From Diprion similis (Eukaryota; Arthropoda; Insecta; Hymenoptera; Diprionidae), in the NCBI RefSeq assembly GCF_021155765.1, contig NC_060108.1:16331025-16395024 (forward strand): a stretch of DNA of 64,000 nt. Reading direction: 5' to 3'. The notes beneath the pieces were generated by a model that ran no database searches, was not told the DNA's origin, and saw only the letters and a program-made list of their open reading frames with translations. The translations under genes were made by a program, and so were the position numbers. This document shows positions 34,513 through 48,306 of the stretch, one piece after another; position 1 is the first letter of the stretch; every line of letters begins with the position of its first letter.

Positions 34513-37500
34513 ATGTCCACAACCCCTAATCGTAATTCGTGGAATATCGAGGCATCTCACATCGCTAAAAATACTTTCAACCCAATTCGATCGATCGTTG
34601 AAAACATCGTCACCGAACCGAACCCTAACAAGTTGATGATAGCTTTGTCTATAGGTGAGTAAACGCGATTAGGATAAAAATATTTTCCGCCCTTGTATCA
34701 GAATCACCTCGGATTCTCAGGCAGACACAACTTCATCATTCCTTTCTGTTATCCGCAGTGTTCGATCAATTCCTACGGCACTTGATCAATTGGTGAGCGG
34801 GTTTTTCATTTTCCAATGTCTGATAGCTCGTAACACATTCCGGCAACGATTTACGATTTCCGCGCTTCTGAACAATCGGAGATGAGAAATTGAATCGTTA
34901 ACCAGTCGTTGGTCAGATTTTCTCCAACATCCGAGTGATTTTGTATTTCTCTGTAGCTATAAGAGTAATGCATTCGCATTTCATGAAATATCCAGTGTTC
35001 TAAAATACGCATTGCGGCGTCGAAACGTTCACCAATCTTTATTAATTATTTCGTAACCGATCGAAGAAACGGAAACGACATTTCCTAGCCAAAATGTGAA
35101 ATTAAAGTATCGATCCAGTCATCACGCGCAGTCTGCGTCAAAAACGATATGTGACGATGTAGAATTGGGTTTTCGCTACATATTGAAAAACGATTTATAA
35201 ACGTAAGCTTCCATCACCGCAGCTGAGCAAACAAAATGGTGATGGAGCGGGTAGTGAGCACGCGGTAATTCAGGCTTCTTACAATTTGGACTTTTATTAC
35301 GAAATTGAAAAGAGTCGAGTGCGCATTACGGAACTAAATTACTACTTCGCGAAGGAAAATGATTCGTTGACTACAACGGGTGTAAAATAGGTACCTATAA
35401 GCCTTCGTTGAGTAGCAGCTTGTATGGTTTAATAGTTGTATCGGATTTTACGTTCATGAAAAGGTGATCCGACAACCTTTGGCAATCTGAAACCTGCCCG
35501 TGAAGTTATCGAGGCTGTCAAGGAAAGTATAGAATCTGGACTCTTCAACGGTTACGCTCCAAGCACTGGTATGTATGCTTTTAATAATAATACACAACCA
35601 ATACAATCAGTGGAAATAGGAACCAAATTACAGAAATACGCAGTCTTGGTAAAACATTGCCATCGCTTAATAGCTCGAAAGTTTTTTATCATCTCTGCTA
35701 ACTTGTCCCACCAGGATATCAGAAGGCGCGTGAAGCTGTCGCTGAGTATAGTTCCAATGAATTCGTTAAAGTGGATCCCAAGGTGAGAGCGTTTGCAATT
35801 TTTTCTTTTTTCTTCTTTTTACTACACTAAAGATTGTTCGAAACAGTAGAGATGAGGTAATTTCGAAACATTACATCTTTCAGGATGTGATCCTGTGCAG
35901 TGGATGTTCTTGCGCTTTAGATCTTTGCATCACGGCACTGGCTAGACCAGGCCAAAATATCTTGATACCACGGCCAGGATTCTCGATATATCGAACCCTC
36001 GCCGAAGGGCTTGGAATTGAAGTAAAATCGTACAATCTCCAGGTAAGTTGAACACTTTTTCAAGGATAAAGGAATTTTCGTCACGTATCAGCGCCTCAGC
36101 TTTTTTGTTGGCTCTTGCTGTTGGATCAGTCGATTTAATACGCGATTTGGCCTGACCTGCATTAATCCCGATTGCATGGTTTCAGCCTGAGTATGGATGG
36201 GAGATTAACCTGGACGACCTGGAGGCACAAATAGATGAAAACACCGCAGCCATTATCATAAATAATCCCTCGAATCCCTGCGGTTCTGTTTTTAGTCGCG
36301 GTCATCTCGCAGATCTCTTGGAGGTAGCAGCTCGCTACTACGTACCGATCATAGCCGATGAAATTTATGAGCACATGGTGAGTTTCATTATACGATTTTC
36401 GAAAAATCCTCCACAACGATTCATGCACACCAAATTGACTCAATAAAATGTACATATTAATGTTTTCGGAATTTCTGAGGTTGAAGTAAACTCACTGTTG
36501 CCATGGGGGGGGGGGGGGGGGCTATAATTTTTCATTTTTTTGCCAATACATTAAATACAGCGAGGTAGACATTTTGTAACCCAATGTTTACCAGCGAAGA
36601 TAGAAAGCTGGTATTCGCGTATATATTCACCTTATGTTTTGCAACAAAGAGCAGATACTATCATAAATATCAAAGTACCTAAGTTCATTCAGCCCTATAA
36701 ATGTTATTTTACATAAAATACGACAAAGTATAACTGCTATACGACCGTGTTACTTGTTACAGGTTTTCCCAGGACGATCTTTTCATCCGTTGGCTTCTAT
36801 ATCCGTCGATGTGCCAATTTTGTCTTGCAGCGGTCTTACCAAAAGGTACATAAATTAACTCCTAGATCTTGTCGAATCGTTCTCGCTTTGATGAATAATT
36901 TTACTATAAAATGATTATTTGCCTGTAGTCTCTAAAATTGCTAAAATTTTTTAGATTTTTAGTACCAGGATGGAGAATGGGATGGATCATAATTCACGAC
37001 AGACAGAATATTTTAGATAAAGAGGTAAGAAGGAAACTTTGCTGTCAGTTAAACGAATTGATCCAAGATGCAAAAATTATTTCTTTACCAACACCCACAG
37101 TGTCTCGCGTTTTTCAGATTCGCAAAGGTCTCCAGTGTCTCAGTCAAAGAATAATCGGCAGCAATACAATTGTACAGGGCGCGTTGCCAGCGATACTGCA
37201 AAACACGCCGCAAAAGTTTTACGACGATGTTATAGAAACGTTATATGTAAGTATTAGAGTGAAAACGGAATCACAAAATTTTAGTAAAACATAAAAAAAA
37301 AAAAAAACATTCAGAAAGAGTTGATTTAACTCGAAAACTTTTTATCCACCTGAATAATTTTCTCTTTCGATCAGTAAACTTTACAACCTAAGTGCTCTTC
37401 TTATAACCCTCTTAGGACAAGCCTTACATGCATGTATTTTACCGAAGTCTTCCCTCTCTCTTTTTATGTTTTTGTCTACATTTTTTCGCTAAAGAAAACC

Positions 37501-38269
37501 GTTTTTGCTCCTGAGTGGAGAGTGGTTATAAATAATAAAGTGCCCTAACGAAAGCAGCTTATCTCACGTTTAAGTGTGCAGGGCAAGTGTTCACCATCGA
37601 CTAAATTGAACTTTCTTGCGATCTTATCTCTTGTTTCGTTACTTTCAGGATCACTCGCGGCTCGCCTATAGCCACATATCAAAGATTCCAGGACTGAAGC
37701 CGATCATGCCCGACGGTGCCATGTACATGATGGTGAGGCGCGAGTATTTTCAGTGCAGATTAGTCAATCGACTATCAACTATTCATGAGATTTTAATCAC
37801 GATTAGAATCACTCCAATTCTCCATCCTCATTGCTTGATGTTCCCATACGATATTTGCAGGTGTATATCAACCTCGCGTGCTTTACCGAGTTCAAATCCG
37901 ACCTCGAGTTTGTGCAGTGTATGCTTATGGAGGAATCGGTCTTCTGCCTTCCAGGACAGGTGAGTTTTTCGTCGTTCAATCATACCTCTAGAAATATATT
38001 AAACACCATTTGACGTATATTTTGATGAATGGATGCGGGTGAGTCGATCAAGGGTGGAAATTCAATATTTCTTTTTCCCCCCGCATATGTGTTGCTCTTT
38101 TCGCTACCTGCAGTGCTTCGATTATCCATCCTACATCCGTCTGGTCATCACAGTCCCGAAGGATATGTTGGTCGAGGCCTGTCTCAGGATTCAGGACTTC
38201 TGTGAAAGACATCACTGCAAAACCTCCCAGACAATAAACGAGCTCGAACGTATCGAAATCGAGTATTAA
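34513..38269 (+). CDS. Tat: Tyrosine aminotransferase, complete
   Basis: PLP enzyme that converts tyrosine and 2-oxoglutarate to 4-hydroxyphenylpyruvate and glutamate, the first step of tyrosine breakdown. Eleven exons (34513-34654, 35464-35568, 35715-35782, 35884-36042, 36186-36377, 36763-36845, 36955-37024, 37118-37246, 37649-37732, 37861-37959, 38114-38269) give 428 residues. Family motifs: GDPTTFGNL at about 48, [20 protein letters not shown] with Asn188, ADEIYEH with Asp216 and Tyr219, [16 protein letters not shown] with the PLP-binding Lys249, and YIRLVITVP with the carboxylate-binding Arg386. The length is close to, though slightly shorter than, vertebrate TAT (about 450). The start ATG (ACAATG) is the first in frame. 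No signal peptide; expected in the cytosol. It is the best-supported identity in this stretch. Confidence 0.95.
36505..36521. repeat. Poly-G run
   Basis: Seventeen consecutive G in intron 5 of the aminotransferase gene. Such a run can fold into a G-quadruplex and its length is prone to sequencing error. Confidence 0.9.
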
Positions 38270-38334
38270 TTAATTACTACTACGTTTCTGGATAGTCTCG
38301 TAACATGTACATACCGATGCTTCCACCAAATAAT

Positions 38335-38340
38335 AATAAA
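38335..38340 (+). terminator. Candidate polyadenylation signal of the aminotransferase gene
   Basis: AATAAA 66 bases after the stop codon, within AATAATAATAAACC. A short 3'UTR would end about 15-25 bases further. Confidence 0.6.
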
Positions 38341-40094
38341 CCACATTTATAAATCACATGTATAGAAAAAGACACGCGGCTGTTCTTTATGTCTTGTGTT
38401 ACTCACTCTAATGCATACATATATTTATGTAGTTTACTTTCACCAAAAGATCAAAAGCTGTTGAATTTTAGTGAAATTTCGATCACACTACAAACTCAGT
38501 CTTGCAGACGTCTGAGAAATATGGCGAAGGCCTGTGTTACCCGAACTTTGCAGAGAGACTGCGTCAAACTGTGAAGATGTTATCCCCGCATACAAGTTGC
38601 GTGTGAATAAAGTTCAAGCCTTCAGTGCCTCAAGATGTAGAAGTAGATGACTATTAATCGTGAAAAATTTTAAGTTTATTTAAAATTTCTTACAATCAAT
38701 ATATCTGTGCACTATTTGAATCGTCGGTGTAAACTACAGGTGTGTTCTTTTGAAACTTTTATCACCGATCAAATAGAGCCGTGATTGCTTTGGTCAGTGT
38801 TTGAAAAGTGAAAATAATAGTTGTGTTAATATTTCAGAGGTGCGGTGTTTTAAAAGAAATTTCATGACCGACTGTACTGCGCAGTACAGCCACCTTTGTA
38901 TCTGAACGTACCATGGAACTTATCACTGCATACCTCCATACGTCATAATGCATAGTGCGCGCTGGGCTGAGCGCAGGGGCAACGAAGCGATCTGAAAGTA
39001 CGCTTGCACGGTAAAGGAACAATGCAAGCATGGGTCCATGTGCTCGACGAGTACCGAACAATTCGACGGCTTGTGCAACGAGAGAGCCAAGAGTCTTACA
39101 CAATCGTCTATAATATCTAGAATCCACTGTCGGCACTGTTCTATACGGTCCACAATCCACACCCTGCCTGCTCTGTCTACACTATATCGATCCGCGTCTC
39201 AGCGCGCAGCGCAGCGAGCCCCCTGCTATACACACCTGCACGAATTTTTCTCCCCCTTGTAAGCCGTGCGGCACACAGGTATGTATGTATTAATGCATAT
39301 CAGCAGGCGCATCACACGAGTCGTGCCAGCCGCACGCGTTGCGCTTTGAGAGAAGCGAAGCATCCGGTCGCATCTCTTTTGCCTCAGCGCGCGCTTGCAG
39401 CGTGCGCGTGTACTCACATCTCGGACTTAATCCTGAGTCGGGCTAAGGATGTGGAGTCAATTTGTAGCAGCGTTGAAAATGTCCTATTTCAAGGCGACCC
39501 TTGCTTTCACGTGACATCTTTGTTGTAAGCTATCAACTAACGACTCTAAATGTTTTCTTCCAGTCACACTTTACGGATTTTGAAAATGAAGTATATGGAT
39601 AGATATACTTAATAAAATTAAGTTGGTAGCATATTAGTGAATGAAAATTCAAGAAGAGATATAATTTCTTAATCTGCATACGTTCAAGACATTATTTTTA
39701 GTCTGTTAGAATATATAGCGAGGATCGGACTGTTTTTGCAAGGAAATTAATGAATTTCATTTGGGTTGTTCTCTCGCCACCTTCAGCTATTAATTTTTTA
39801 TACGAGTCAATCATTCCGACGGTACTTAGGTATAAATGTCGTGAACAGTCCCTTTCTTTTCCAGCACAGATTCAACTGCCCATGAACCACACGCCTTTCA
39901 AAATCATCATCATCATTATCATCATTGCTGTTATCACCACCGACACCATTATCGTTACCGTTGTTCTTATTATTATTTCTAGATGAACATTGACTGCGAA
40001 TAACTGACACCGAAAGAAGAACTAGCGACTGCAGAGCTTGCGCGCGCGTGTTTGTAGTCAGCAGAATTGTAATCTGAACGATATTAGAATGTAC

Positions 40095-40136
40095 GAGAGA
40101 GAGAAAGAGAGAGAGAGATAGAGAAAGAGAGAGATA
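40095..40136. repeat. GA-rich microsatellite
   Basis: Imperfect GA run with AAAG and ATAG interruptions. Confidence 0.88.
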
Positions 40137-40374
40137 GGTGAGCTGAAGAGTATAGTGTAGGTATCTGGTTAAGTGGTAGCAATTTGGTGATTTGCCTAAC
40201 AGCCAATTCGTACTCGTATACGAAGTTTTTTTTAGCGCTTAGCGGCTCATTTAGACATCATATATCTTTTATCTCACTCGCGTGTGGACGTATAAATTTA
40301 CAACAGAATTTTATCCGAGAGAATTGCGAAAATTCGGTTTCGCGATCGTCGAATGTGAAATCCTATAATACTTT

Positions 40375-40431
40375 TTCTTCTTCTTCTTCTTCTTCTGCTC
40401 CTTATTCTTCTTCTGCTCCTTATTCTTATTC
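40375..40431. repeat. TTC-rich trinucleotide microsatellite
   Basis: TTC units with CTGCTCCTTATTC-type interruptions. Confidence 0.88.
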
Positions 40432-42149
40432 TCTATCTGTGTCAGCTAGGATCGAGACCTTCCTCTTGCTCAGGGGATGAATTATGTAACAGCGGTGGCA
40501 GGCCTGCGCTAAGGAAGGATTTTCCACCCCTACTGCAGGTCTCAGGATCGTATCTAGTTCACGGGGTCTAAAAATGGGGTAAGAATTCCTACGTACAGTA
40601 AAAACCTCAACTTGGCCGTTAAATTCTTAATTGACCAATGGCGATTCCTTCATGAAGTTTAGCAATGCCTCTTTAACTTCATACCATCCACCGAGCGTGA
40701 TCAAAACATGATAGTAAGTTTATTCTTTCATATCCAAGAACGTAAATGCGTTTTATTATTTTATCAGCATTATTGAAAGCGGTGATTATTTTCGTGTAAT
40801 TTGCACACTGATGCTGGGATATTCTTAGAAAAAACGTGATTACAATAATTCATTGCACACTTCTTATATACTGCAATTTGTACGCAGATATACCCCGATA
40901 TATCGTCACGCATATGCCAAGCTCAATAATTAGATATACCAAGGGTCAAGGTATGAGGTTCATTTTCGATCTGATTTGCATGATTTTTTTTTTCGGCATG
41001 ACTGAAACAGATCGTTTGATTATGGAGAATAAAGTATGGTCGATTTGTGCGCATCGGTTCTAACAGGCGAAAACTTTTCTTTGTGTATAACCACAGATGG
41101 CTGGGGATGGAAATGTCTGTATCACTGTTTCACAATATATACAAGCGTCTCGACGCCTTGCGAACGAGGCGGTAGTCGCTCACCCTTTGATTTTATACCT
41201 AAAAGGTTACGTCAACGCCTTTGTAAACTTTACCGCAGGATACAAGCGTACACGGTAATTAGCTCTACGTGTAGTAAAGCTACACCTAGTCCACGTGTCG
41301 GTGCAGTTTTTTCGATGATCAGGTACACACGAGTAGGCAGGTGGATGAAATTGTAAAATCGATAAACGGCAAGTTTAACAACTCGCTTTTCAGACATCAC
41401 GAAAATACGCTATAAGCTGACCCTGGCTGTCGGGACTCGATTATATAAAGGTACGTGGGTGTAGCTAGACGGTATATAAGATCGTCCATTATTTATAGGC
41501 GATTGTTTGAGTCTTCATTTGGGCCGGGTAATTAGTGCTGTACCTATTGGCATTCAGCGTTCAACTAACCTGTTTGGAACTCGTAAAGAAAGAGTCGTGA
41601 TATATATAGAGGTAGGATACCTATACTTAATATTATCAAGGAGAAAATCTACCGACTAAAATCTACAATAATACTTCTAAAGTCATTATTGATCGTCCTG
41701 GGGTAAAGCGTGGCGAAATTAAGTGAAATCGATAAGATTAGATCGAAGAGAAGAGAAGCAATGTAAACGAAAGCAAATGAACGAGCAGAATCGTGAGACA
41801 AGGTTAGGTACACGAGGGTGCTATATAGGAGATTGTGAAAACGTGCTGCAGTGGCGTAAAAAGATGATGAACAATTCAAACTGAGTTCAAAGTTCAATCA
41901 TGAAACGGACCAGCCTCCGCACTCCGGCAATTCGATAAACAAAAATTGCTGGAAAACTGAAGAGAACGCGTAAAATTTCGTATAAATTTAAAAAGTACAA
42001 AGTATGCGGTATGACCGAATTAGCATAAATAATAATAATAATCGTCAGGGTTGTAACGAGTGAAATTAAGAAGCGAGGATACCTCGACTAGTGAAATTGA
42101 AAAGGAGGATAAGAAATGTTCGAAATTAGTGAAGGGTAAGAAAACGACG

Positions 42150-42724
42150 AACGACTGCAGAGACCGAACCTAAGGAGAATAAAACGACGGTAAGGGAGCG
42201 ACGTCGACCGCGGGGGTGAAAACGCGGTGCGGTGACCCCTGGGGCTGCGAGTACGACTCGGATTTGGTTCGGGTGTGCCATAGCTGGGGTTGGCAGTCGG
42301 CGCGCGCGCCCGCACCCCATCTGCCGGCTGCGGGGGGGCGGAAGGGGGCAGAGGGGGGTGGTGGGGGGCGGAAGGGGCGTCGAGGGCGTCGAGGGCCGGG
42401 AGGGCGTCCGCCGCGCAGAATAGCGCCTCGAGTTTTACTCCAACGATCTGGGGGCCGCCCGTTTAGGTAGCGTGTGACCTGCGCCCCAGAGCCGTCGCTA
42501 GAATCGCGCGAGGCTGCGCGCACTGCACTACCAACGAGAGCACCGTGCCGTCTAGTAGGGCGCATACCGGCGTTTATCACCGTTTCTCGGTACACGGTCA
42601 GTCGAAAGCCGCGTACGTAATATTCAGATCGCGTTTTAGATCCTTGGTGGAGGGCAGGTGCGACCCTCGTTTCGCGATTGACAACCGGATTTTTCTAATC
42701 AATCTGCAGTTTTTTTACAATACG

Positions 42725-42755
<31 letters not shown>

Positions 42756-42983
42756 CTGTGTGTGGATGTATATAGGTATATAGTACAATAATAAGGAAGG
42801 AGCGAAGAGGAGGAAGAAGTTCATCGGTTTCTTTTTTAAAGAGAAGAAGTATTTTCGTAATAAAACGGGTGCGCGATACAAGGATCCGGGATAAACGAAT
42901 TTCGAAAAAAAAGGTGGCACATATAATTCACAGTGATTTTTTGGATAATTCATCTATCTCGTCGGAATTCAGCTGGGAGTCGA
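42150..42983 (+). promoter_or_regulatory. Candidate distal promoter and 5' non-coding exon (CadN)
   Basis: A GC- and CpG-rich block spans about 42.19-42.60 kb, including a G-rich tract at 42.33-42.41 kb, in otherwise AT-rich DNA. It is followed by a consensus donor GAG|GTAAGT (GT at 42984-42985). The nearest gene on this strand is the cadherin, whose coding exon begins with its own acceptor at 57615 and 60 bases of untranslated leader, so an upstream 5' exon must exist. This is the best candidate I see, but the link is inference. Confidence 0.35.
42726..42755. repeat. TA dinucleotide microsatellite
   Basis: TA run with one C interruption, within the proposed CadN 5' exon interval. Confidence 0.9.
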
Positions 42984-43615
42984 GGTAAGTGGTACCTTTT
43001 ACTAAAATTGTGTCACCTGCTTTGCCGTCCGCGTATAGAAAAGCACTCGGTAATTTGCAATCGATCGATCGTAACAGCGGTGTTTTTTTTTTCTTCCTTC
43101 GTTTCCCCCCGATTTCCGTAAATACGTGGGGTATTGATCAATTTTCACTATACCCGGCTCGTCGCAGGGATCCTCCTATTCCTAATCATCTCCTCAGCAT
43201 CGGCATCAAACTTCTTGGTTACAACTTGCGGGGAGCAACGATCGTCGCGATGCTATGCACCTCGCAGACGTATACATCTACATATGTTTCGAGTTATTTC
43301 GGTATCCCCGCTCGGTGCGACACGCCGAGACGACGAGTTGGTGCGTGGCAGCCCTAAAAACGCCGAGTTGAGCGACACGACGCGACGCTGATCGAGTTAT
43401 TCTCTAGGACGCGAATCGAGCGAGCGAGATGAAGCGCCGCGGCTGGTTGCGGGGGTTGCGCGATGGGCGTTTGTCCGCCGAAGAAAATCGTCTTCAAACC
43501 CCCTTTACCCTCGCTGCAGGTTGACCCGAGGCCCCCGGCTGACCGACACGCCGTGCGGACCTTCCTCGTCACAACACCCTGTACGTCCTTCGAACAGGTC
43601 CCTACACTTCTGTTT

Positions 43616-43648
43616 CTGCTGCTTCTGCTGCTGCTGCTGCTGCTGCTC
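43616..43648. repeat. CTG trinucleotide microsatellite
   Basis: CTG units with one TTC interruption. It yields a spurious poly-Leu/Cys frame. Confidence 0.92.
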
Positions 43649-46600
43649 TACACCCCCAAAACACGTTATTGATTTTCTTCGAGTAAGGAAGTCATGGTAC
43701 GCCCTTTAGGACTTCCCCTGTGCTACCCTGTTACCCTGAACGTCGCGGACGCCGAGCGTCGAGCAAACTTTTTCCCCAATTTACCACCCCTCGTCTTAAC
43801 TCTTCTTCTTCTTCTTCTTATTCTTATTCTTTTTCTTTCGTCGAGCTTATTTACTATCTCACTTCTACCCGGGCCGTTATTTGGAGCTCGGCTTATCTCG
43901 CGTCGGGTTTACTCGATCGATATACACACAGTTTATTTAAAGTCTACTACTAATACTACTACGCTAAGCGATCGACCACACGCCAATCTGTTTATCAAGT
44001 TTTTTCAATGCCGAAAAAGAGGATGGAAAATCTTTTAAAGACTAGAAACAGAAAAGAAATGCTGGTACCTAAAACTTTCCCGGTTCTTTCAGCCCATTAT
44101 TTTCGCTATGTACGTACTTGTGATTATATAGAGTGCGTGCACGCCTTACGGCTTCGGATCTTCTCGCGTGTGAAACACCGATATTATACTACAACAGTGA
44201 CCCGCTGGTTGTTGGCTTGCATTTTCGCAAAATTGGAATGCATATTTTATTCCGTTTTGACACGCGAGCCTGCTGCCGTGATCTCGGTACGTTTTTTAAT
44301 TTCAATACTTCTTTGCCACGTCTCACGATGGGCGTACATTTCTGTAAATCTTACATTTCAAGGGTCAACGGATCCCCTTTGGATCTTTACCGATGACATT
44401 CGTTCCTCCTTGTTTACATTTGTGAACAAAATTATCACTATTTAGTAGATATTTCGCTTGTAGCGATAGTTGATTAATTGCCCCAATTAATTCCGCGCTC
44501 TTGAACTCGCTCTTGACTTATGCGTACAGGCGTGACATTTCTCTCTTCTTTTTTAAAGAAATTTGTTCCATGTCCGATTTCGTCTGGTACGAATTAAATT
44601 CGATATAACTTGACTCGTTTTCCCGTCGCTCTTGTTGCTAATTGCTATTTTGAAACCTGCTGGGATCCGCTGTGATGTCTACAATTAGGTCACGTAGGAT
44701 CTGGGGTCTACGATCTAGAACATGCGTACATAATCGTGTGCATAATAGACCTCGTGCAAGCCGGTTATAATATGCGCGAACCTGAATGTTATACCCTTTT
44801 GCGTTTGCTCACGGAAGTTTGCAGAACACCTGCCTCTACGTCTTATTACTGAAGTCTAAAGAGGAAAAATAGATGCTACGTTAAATTTTGAAGCAGCGAG
44901 TTTTTTTCACTCGCCGACTTTTTTTTATACAGCTCGGTTTTGTATCGGGAGCAAAACATTTATAAGAAATTTCGAGAGCAAATTTTTACTCCAGAAATTT
45001 AAAAAATACGATGGTAAAACTATAAATATGTGGCGCACATGTGAGCAGAAGAAAAGGAACGCGGAGGGAATAAGAGAGAAAGATGTAGCTCATATTTATC
45101 AGACTATACCTTCGATTCACCCTTACAGGTACCTTAGGTTGAATACCTGCTCATTTCTCTGTCTTCTTGATTTATTTCTTCTGTATCGCGCAACTTGGAA
45201 AGAGAGATTTATGTGCGTAAGCAGAGATATTATTGATCCTGACGTAGAAGTCCGGGAAATTTCATCTCTAAGGTTATAATTACAAGCCGCGCATATCAGA
45301 TTTATAACTGTACTTTTTTATTTTACAAAGAATGTTCGAGCTGCTTTGAGCTGGTTATCGAATATGAGTTTCCTACGGGCGACGACGGATGGATTGCATG
45401 CAGCGCTACGCTGTGTTCATTATTTCTTTATCGACATTTTTACCTGAAATTATTTTATCTATTTGTCTGGAGTAACTGCGGGCAGCGAGCGACTCGATCT
45501 AGCCGTTTGATCTCCACGCCCGCGAGGCATCAAGAGAAAGAGAAAAAAAAAGGTAAATCTGAAAATCCACCTATCAAACGAACCGAAAGTAATTCACCAT
45601 GGACTCACAGGGATTCCCTAATAAAAATCTCAAAGGTATAAGCTTCTTTCAACGGTCGATAAAAGCAACTTTTATTCCCTTGCTGATAGCAAGCGATCGC
45701 ATGATGGAACTTCACCGTGAATTTTATTTTCTACGTTTCTCATCTTTTCTTTAGGCAAACAAAATTAGCCGAGTGGCATGGTGGGCATTTTTTTCCGCTT
45801 CCATTTTTGTTTTTGCTTGGTTTTACGTTTCATGGTATTTCATGGATAAATATCCAGTGGTCAATGGAAGTACGTACATTTTTATCTTTTGTTTCGGAAT
45901 GGTATAAATGAGCTGCAGGTATGTCGATATTTTTTATTGTTTTATCATTTTTGGCCCAACGATCTATTTTCTCGCATTACATTTGAGAGTAACCATTACA
46001 TTATCACCTTTTCGTTTTATAAATTGTTTTCTTCAAATTTTTATTCACATATTTCGTCGAGGGTGCACGGAATAATTCAACTTGTTGGCGAGTTGACAAG
46101 TAAATCTCACGGTTTGTCTGGCACTAAGTTTTCGTCAAGAATTAATCGACAGATTGCCATTCATTCAATGAAATACTGAATGAAAGAATACAAATAATGA
46201 AATATTCTCAATTTGTTTGTTTATACGAAACATTTTTCTGAAGTATCATCATTACATGAATTGAGATCGATCTTTGGCTGCTTTTATCTTGTGATTCTGG
46301 GTTATTTTTCATACATCCACTCGCTAAATATATAATCCCAATTCCGGATGAAATCTATGCCGATGTATTCTACATGTGAATATAAATAATTTGACTTTTA
46401 TCAATATTACTGAGTTTTCACTCGCTTGAGATAAATTGGGGTAAACTGGTCTCTGGCGTTTGTTGAGGTATACTTGGTTGAGGTTAAAACTTATGATGAA
46501 AATTGAAGTAAAAGTTAGAAGATCATAAGCAAACGAAGCCGAAACCATAAATGAGTAGCTAAAAGTTCCATGAAAATAGGAAGAAGGATGGGATCGAGGA

Positions 46601-47252
46601 AAGGGTCAAATAGTAGGCGGAAAATTGGATGAAAACTTGGACAATACTGAAGGGGGGAAATCGCATGGGTAAGAATAGTTCGTTAGACTAACTGAAGTGA
46701 TATAAAGAGTGAACTTTGTGTTAAGACGTGTTGTGTTCCAAGGATCGTTGTGTAAGTTTTGGCCAGGATGGTAAAACGCTCTTTTGATTTATAGATCTAA
46801 TATAAAATATCCTTTCAACGAAAGTCAATTCACCTACACACACATACGTATTTGAGAGATTAAATATTCATATAAACTGTCTGAGAGTATAATAGCCGAG
46901 AGAGAAAATATGATTGATTTCATTTTTTAGCTATATAGATACGAAGGTTGAATCTTCCGCAGTCGAAAACGTCGTTATACATTTACAAGTTCGTTTTATA
47001 AAAGACGAAGATTTATCTTATAAATTCAACCCGCGCTCGCCTCTCTTTCCTGCCTTTACAATTTATCTTCAGTTTGATTTTTTCCTCCCTTTTCTTTTAT
47101 TCTTTCCCCGCTTTTCTCTGCCCTCTTTCTTTATTCTCTTTCTATCAACGGATTAAAATCGTTCTCCGAATTTTTACGTGCCGAAAGTAGTCATCGGCTT
47201 AAAATAAAATACAGAAAGATGCGATTCGTTTTCTTCCCTTCCCTCATAACAC

Positions 47253-47270
47253 GAGAGAGAGAGAGAGAGA
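47253..47270. repeat. GA dinucleotide microsatellite
   Basis: Uninterrupted GA run in the long spacer or intron. Confidence 0.88.
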
Positions 47271-48282
47271 TATTAGCTGGCTCTCTAACATTTCTCAAGC
47301 CGAAAAGCAAACCTCACGGAATTCCAGCCGCCGATTTTTGCCACGTTTAATTGCCAACCGTTTCCTAACTTTAAATATTCAAAGAAAACACAATTATCTG
47401 CCGGTAAACTTGACCCTTTTACCCTCATTCTTCGCTGATTTTCTTTCGTCAATTTTTACCATCGCTCTTACGCGTGTAAATTGACCGTGATAATATTTGA
47501 TGTAGCAGTCGTTTTCAGCCGTTTCGATTTCCAGCAAAATATGTATACTCACGCTCTTGACCCCCGGGAAGATTGATTATCGTGTATTGTGAATAGCACT
47601 TGTTACTTCTTATCATATCGGCCTTAATATGAGTTTGAATTGTGTTATCTCCACACATCCAGAACACATGTCGTTCGTGTTCCATTATCTTTTATTTTGC
47701 ATTACGACACTAACATCTGCAATTACTTCGCATAATCAGTGGAAACAAAGTTTGACATAAAAAATGAGAAAACATAATACGGAGAGTTTAATGTGAACTA
47801 TAAAAGAATAATTTAATACATTTCCTAGTACAATTTGGACTCAGGATGTATAGTTCCGTGATACAGATTCGAAAAAAAAACCGGTTATTATAATTTCGAC
47901 ACTGTACTAGAGTAGAAAAGAAATACCCGAGTCTCAAAACATTCTTCGGAAGAAATAAGTTACAGTCGAAAGAAGCTGGGAAATATTACCCTCTTTTAAC
48001 ACCAGCTATAAGGTACACACATCTCTTCATCGTTGAAGATGAGTTATAAAGGAAAAAGTTTTCTCTCATGCTGCAGCAATGAAACCCTCGGAACACGGGG
48101 CTTTTGTTTATGGATCCGCAGACTGCTGCTGCACAGACTGAGCGGTCCAGCCTGCTTAGCGTTGCAACCGTTGAATTTTCCAGTCTACATTATACGTGTA
48201 TCCGAATGAAATTTAATCATTTCCTTTACCTCATTGAATAACCAGTTATAATAATAGAAAAAAAATACTTATTATTTATTAT

Positions 48283-48306
48283 TATATATATATATATATA
48301 TATATA
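48283..48306. repeat. TA dinucleotide microsatellite
   Basis: Uninterrupted TA run in the long spacer or intron. Confidence 0.88.

Larger units (their letters stand above)
38341..42150. other. Intergenic spacer after the aminotransferase gene
   Basis: No coding exon, tRNA or recognisable mobile element found. It holds moderate-GC sequence at 38.9-39.45 kb with no convincing frame, a GA microsatellite at 40.1 kb and a TTC tract at 40.4 kb. Confidence 0.6.

Noticed and set aside
38834..39417. Overlapping frames in moderate-GC sequence after Tat
   Set aside because: Both strands are open in overlapping frames, with no motifs or supporting splice sites.
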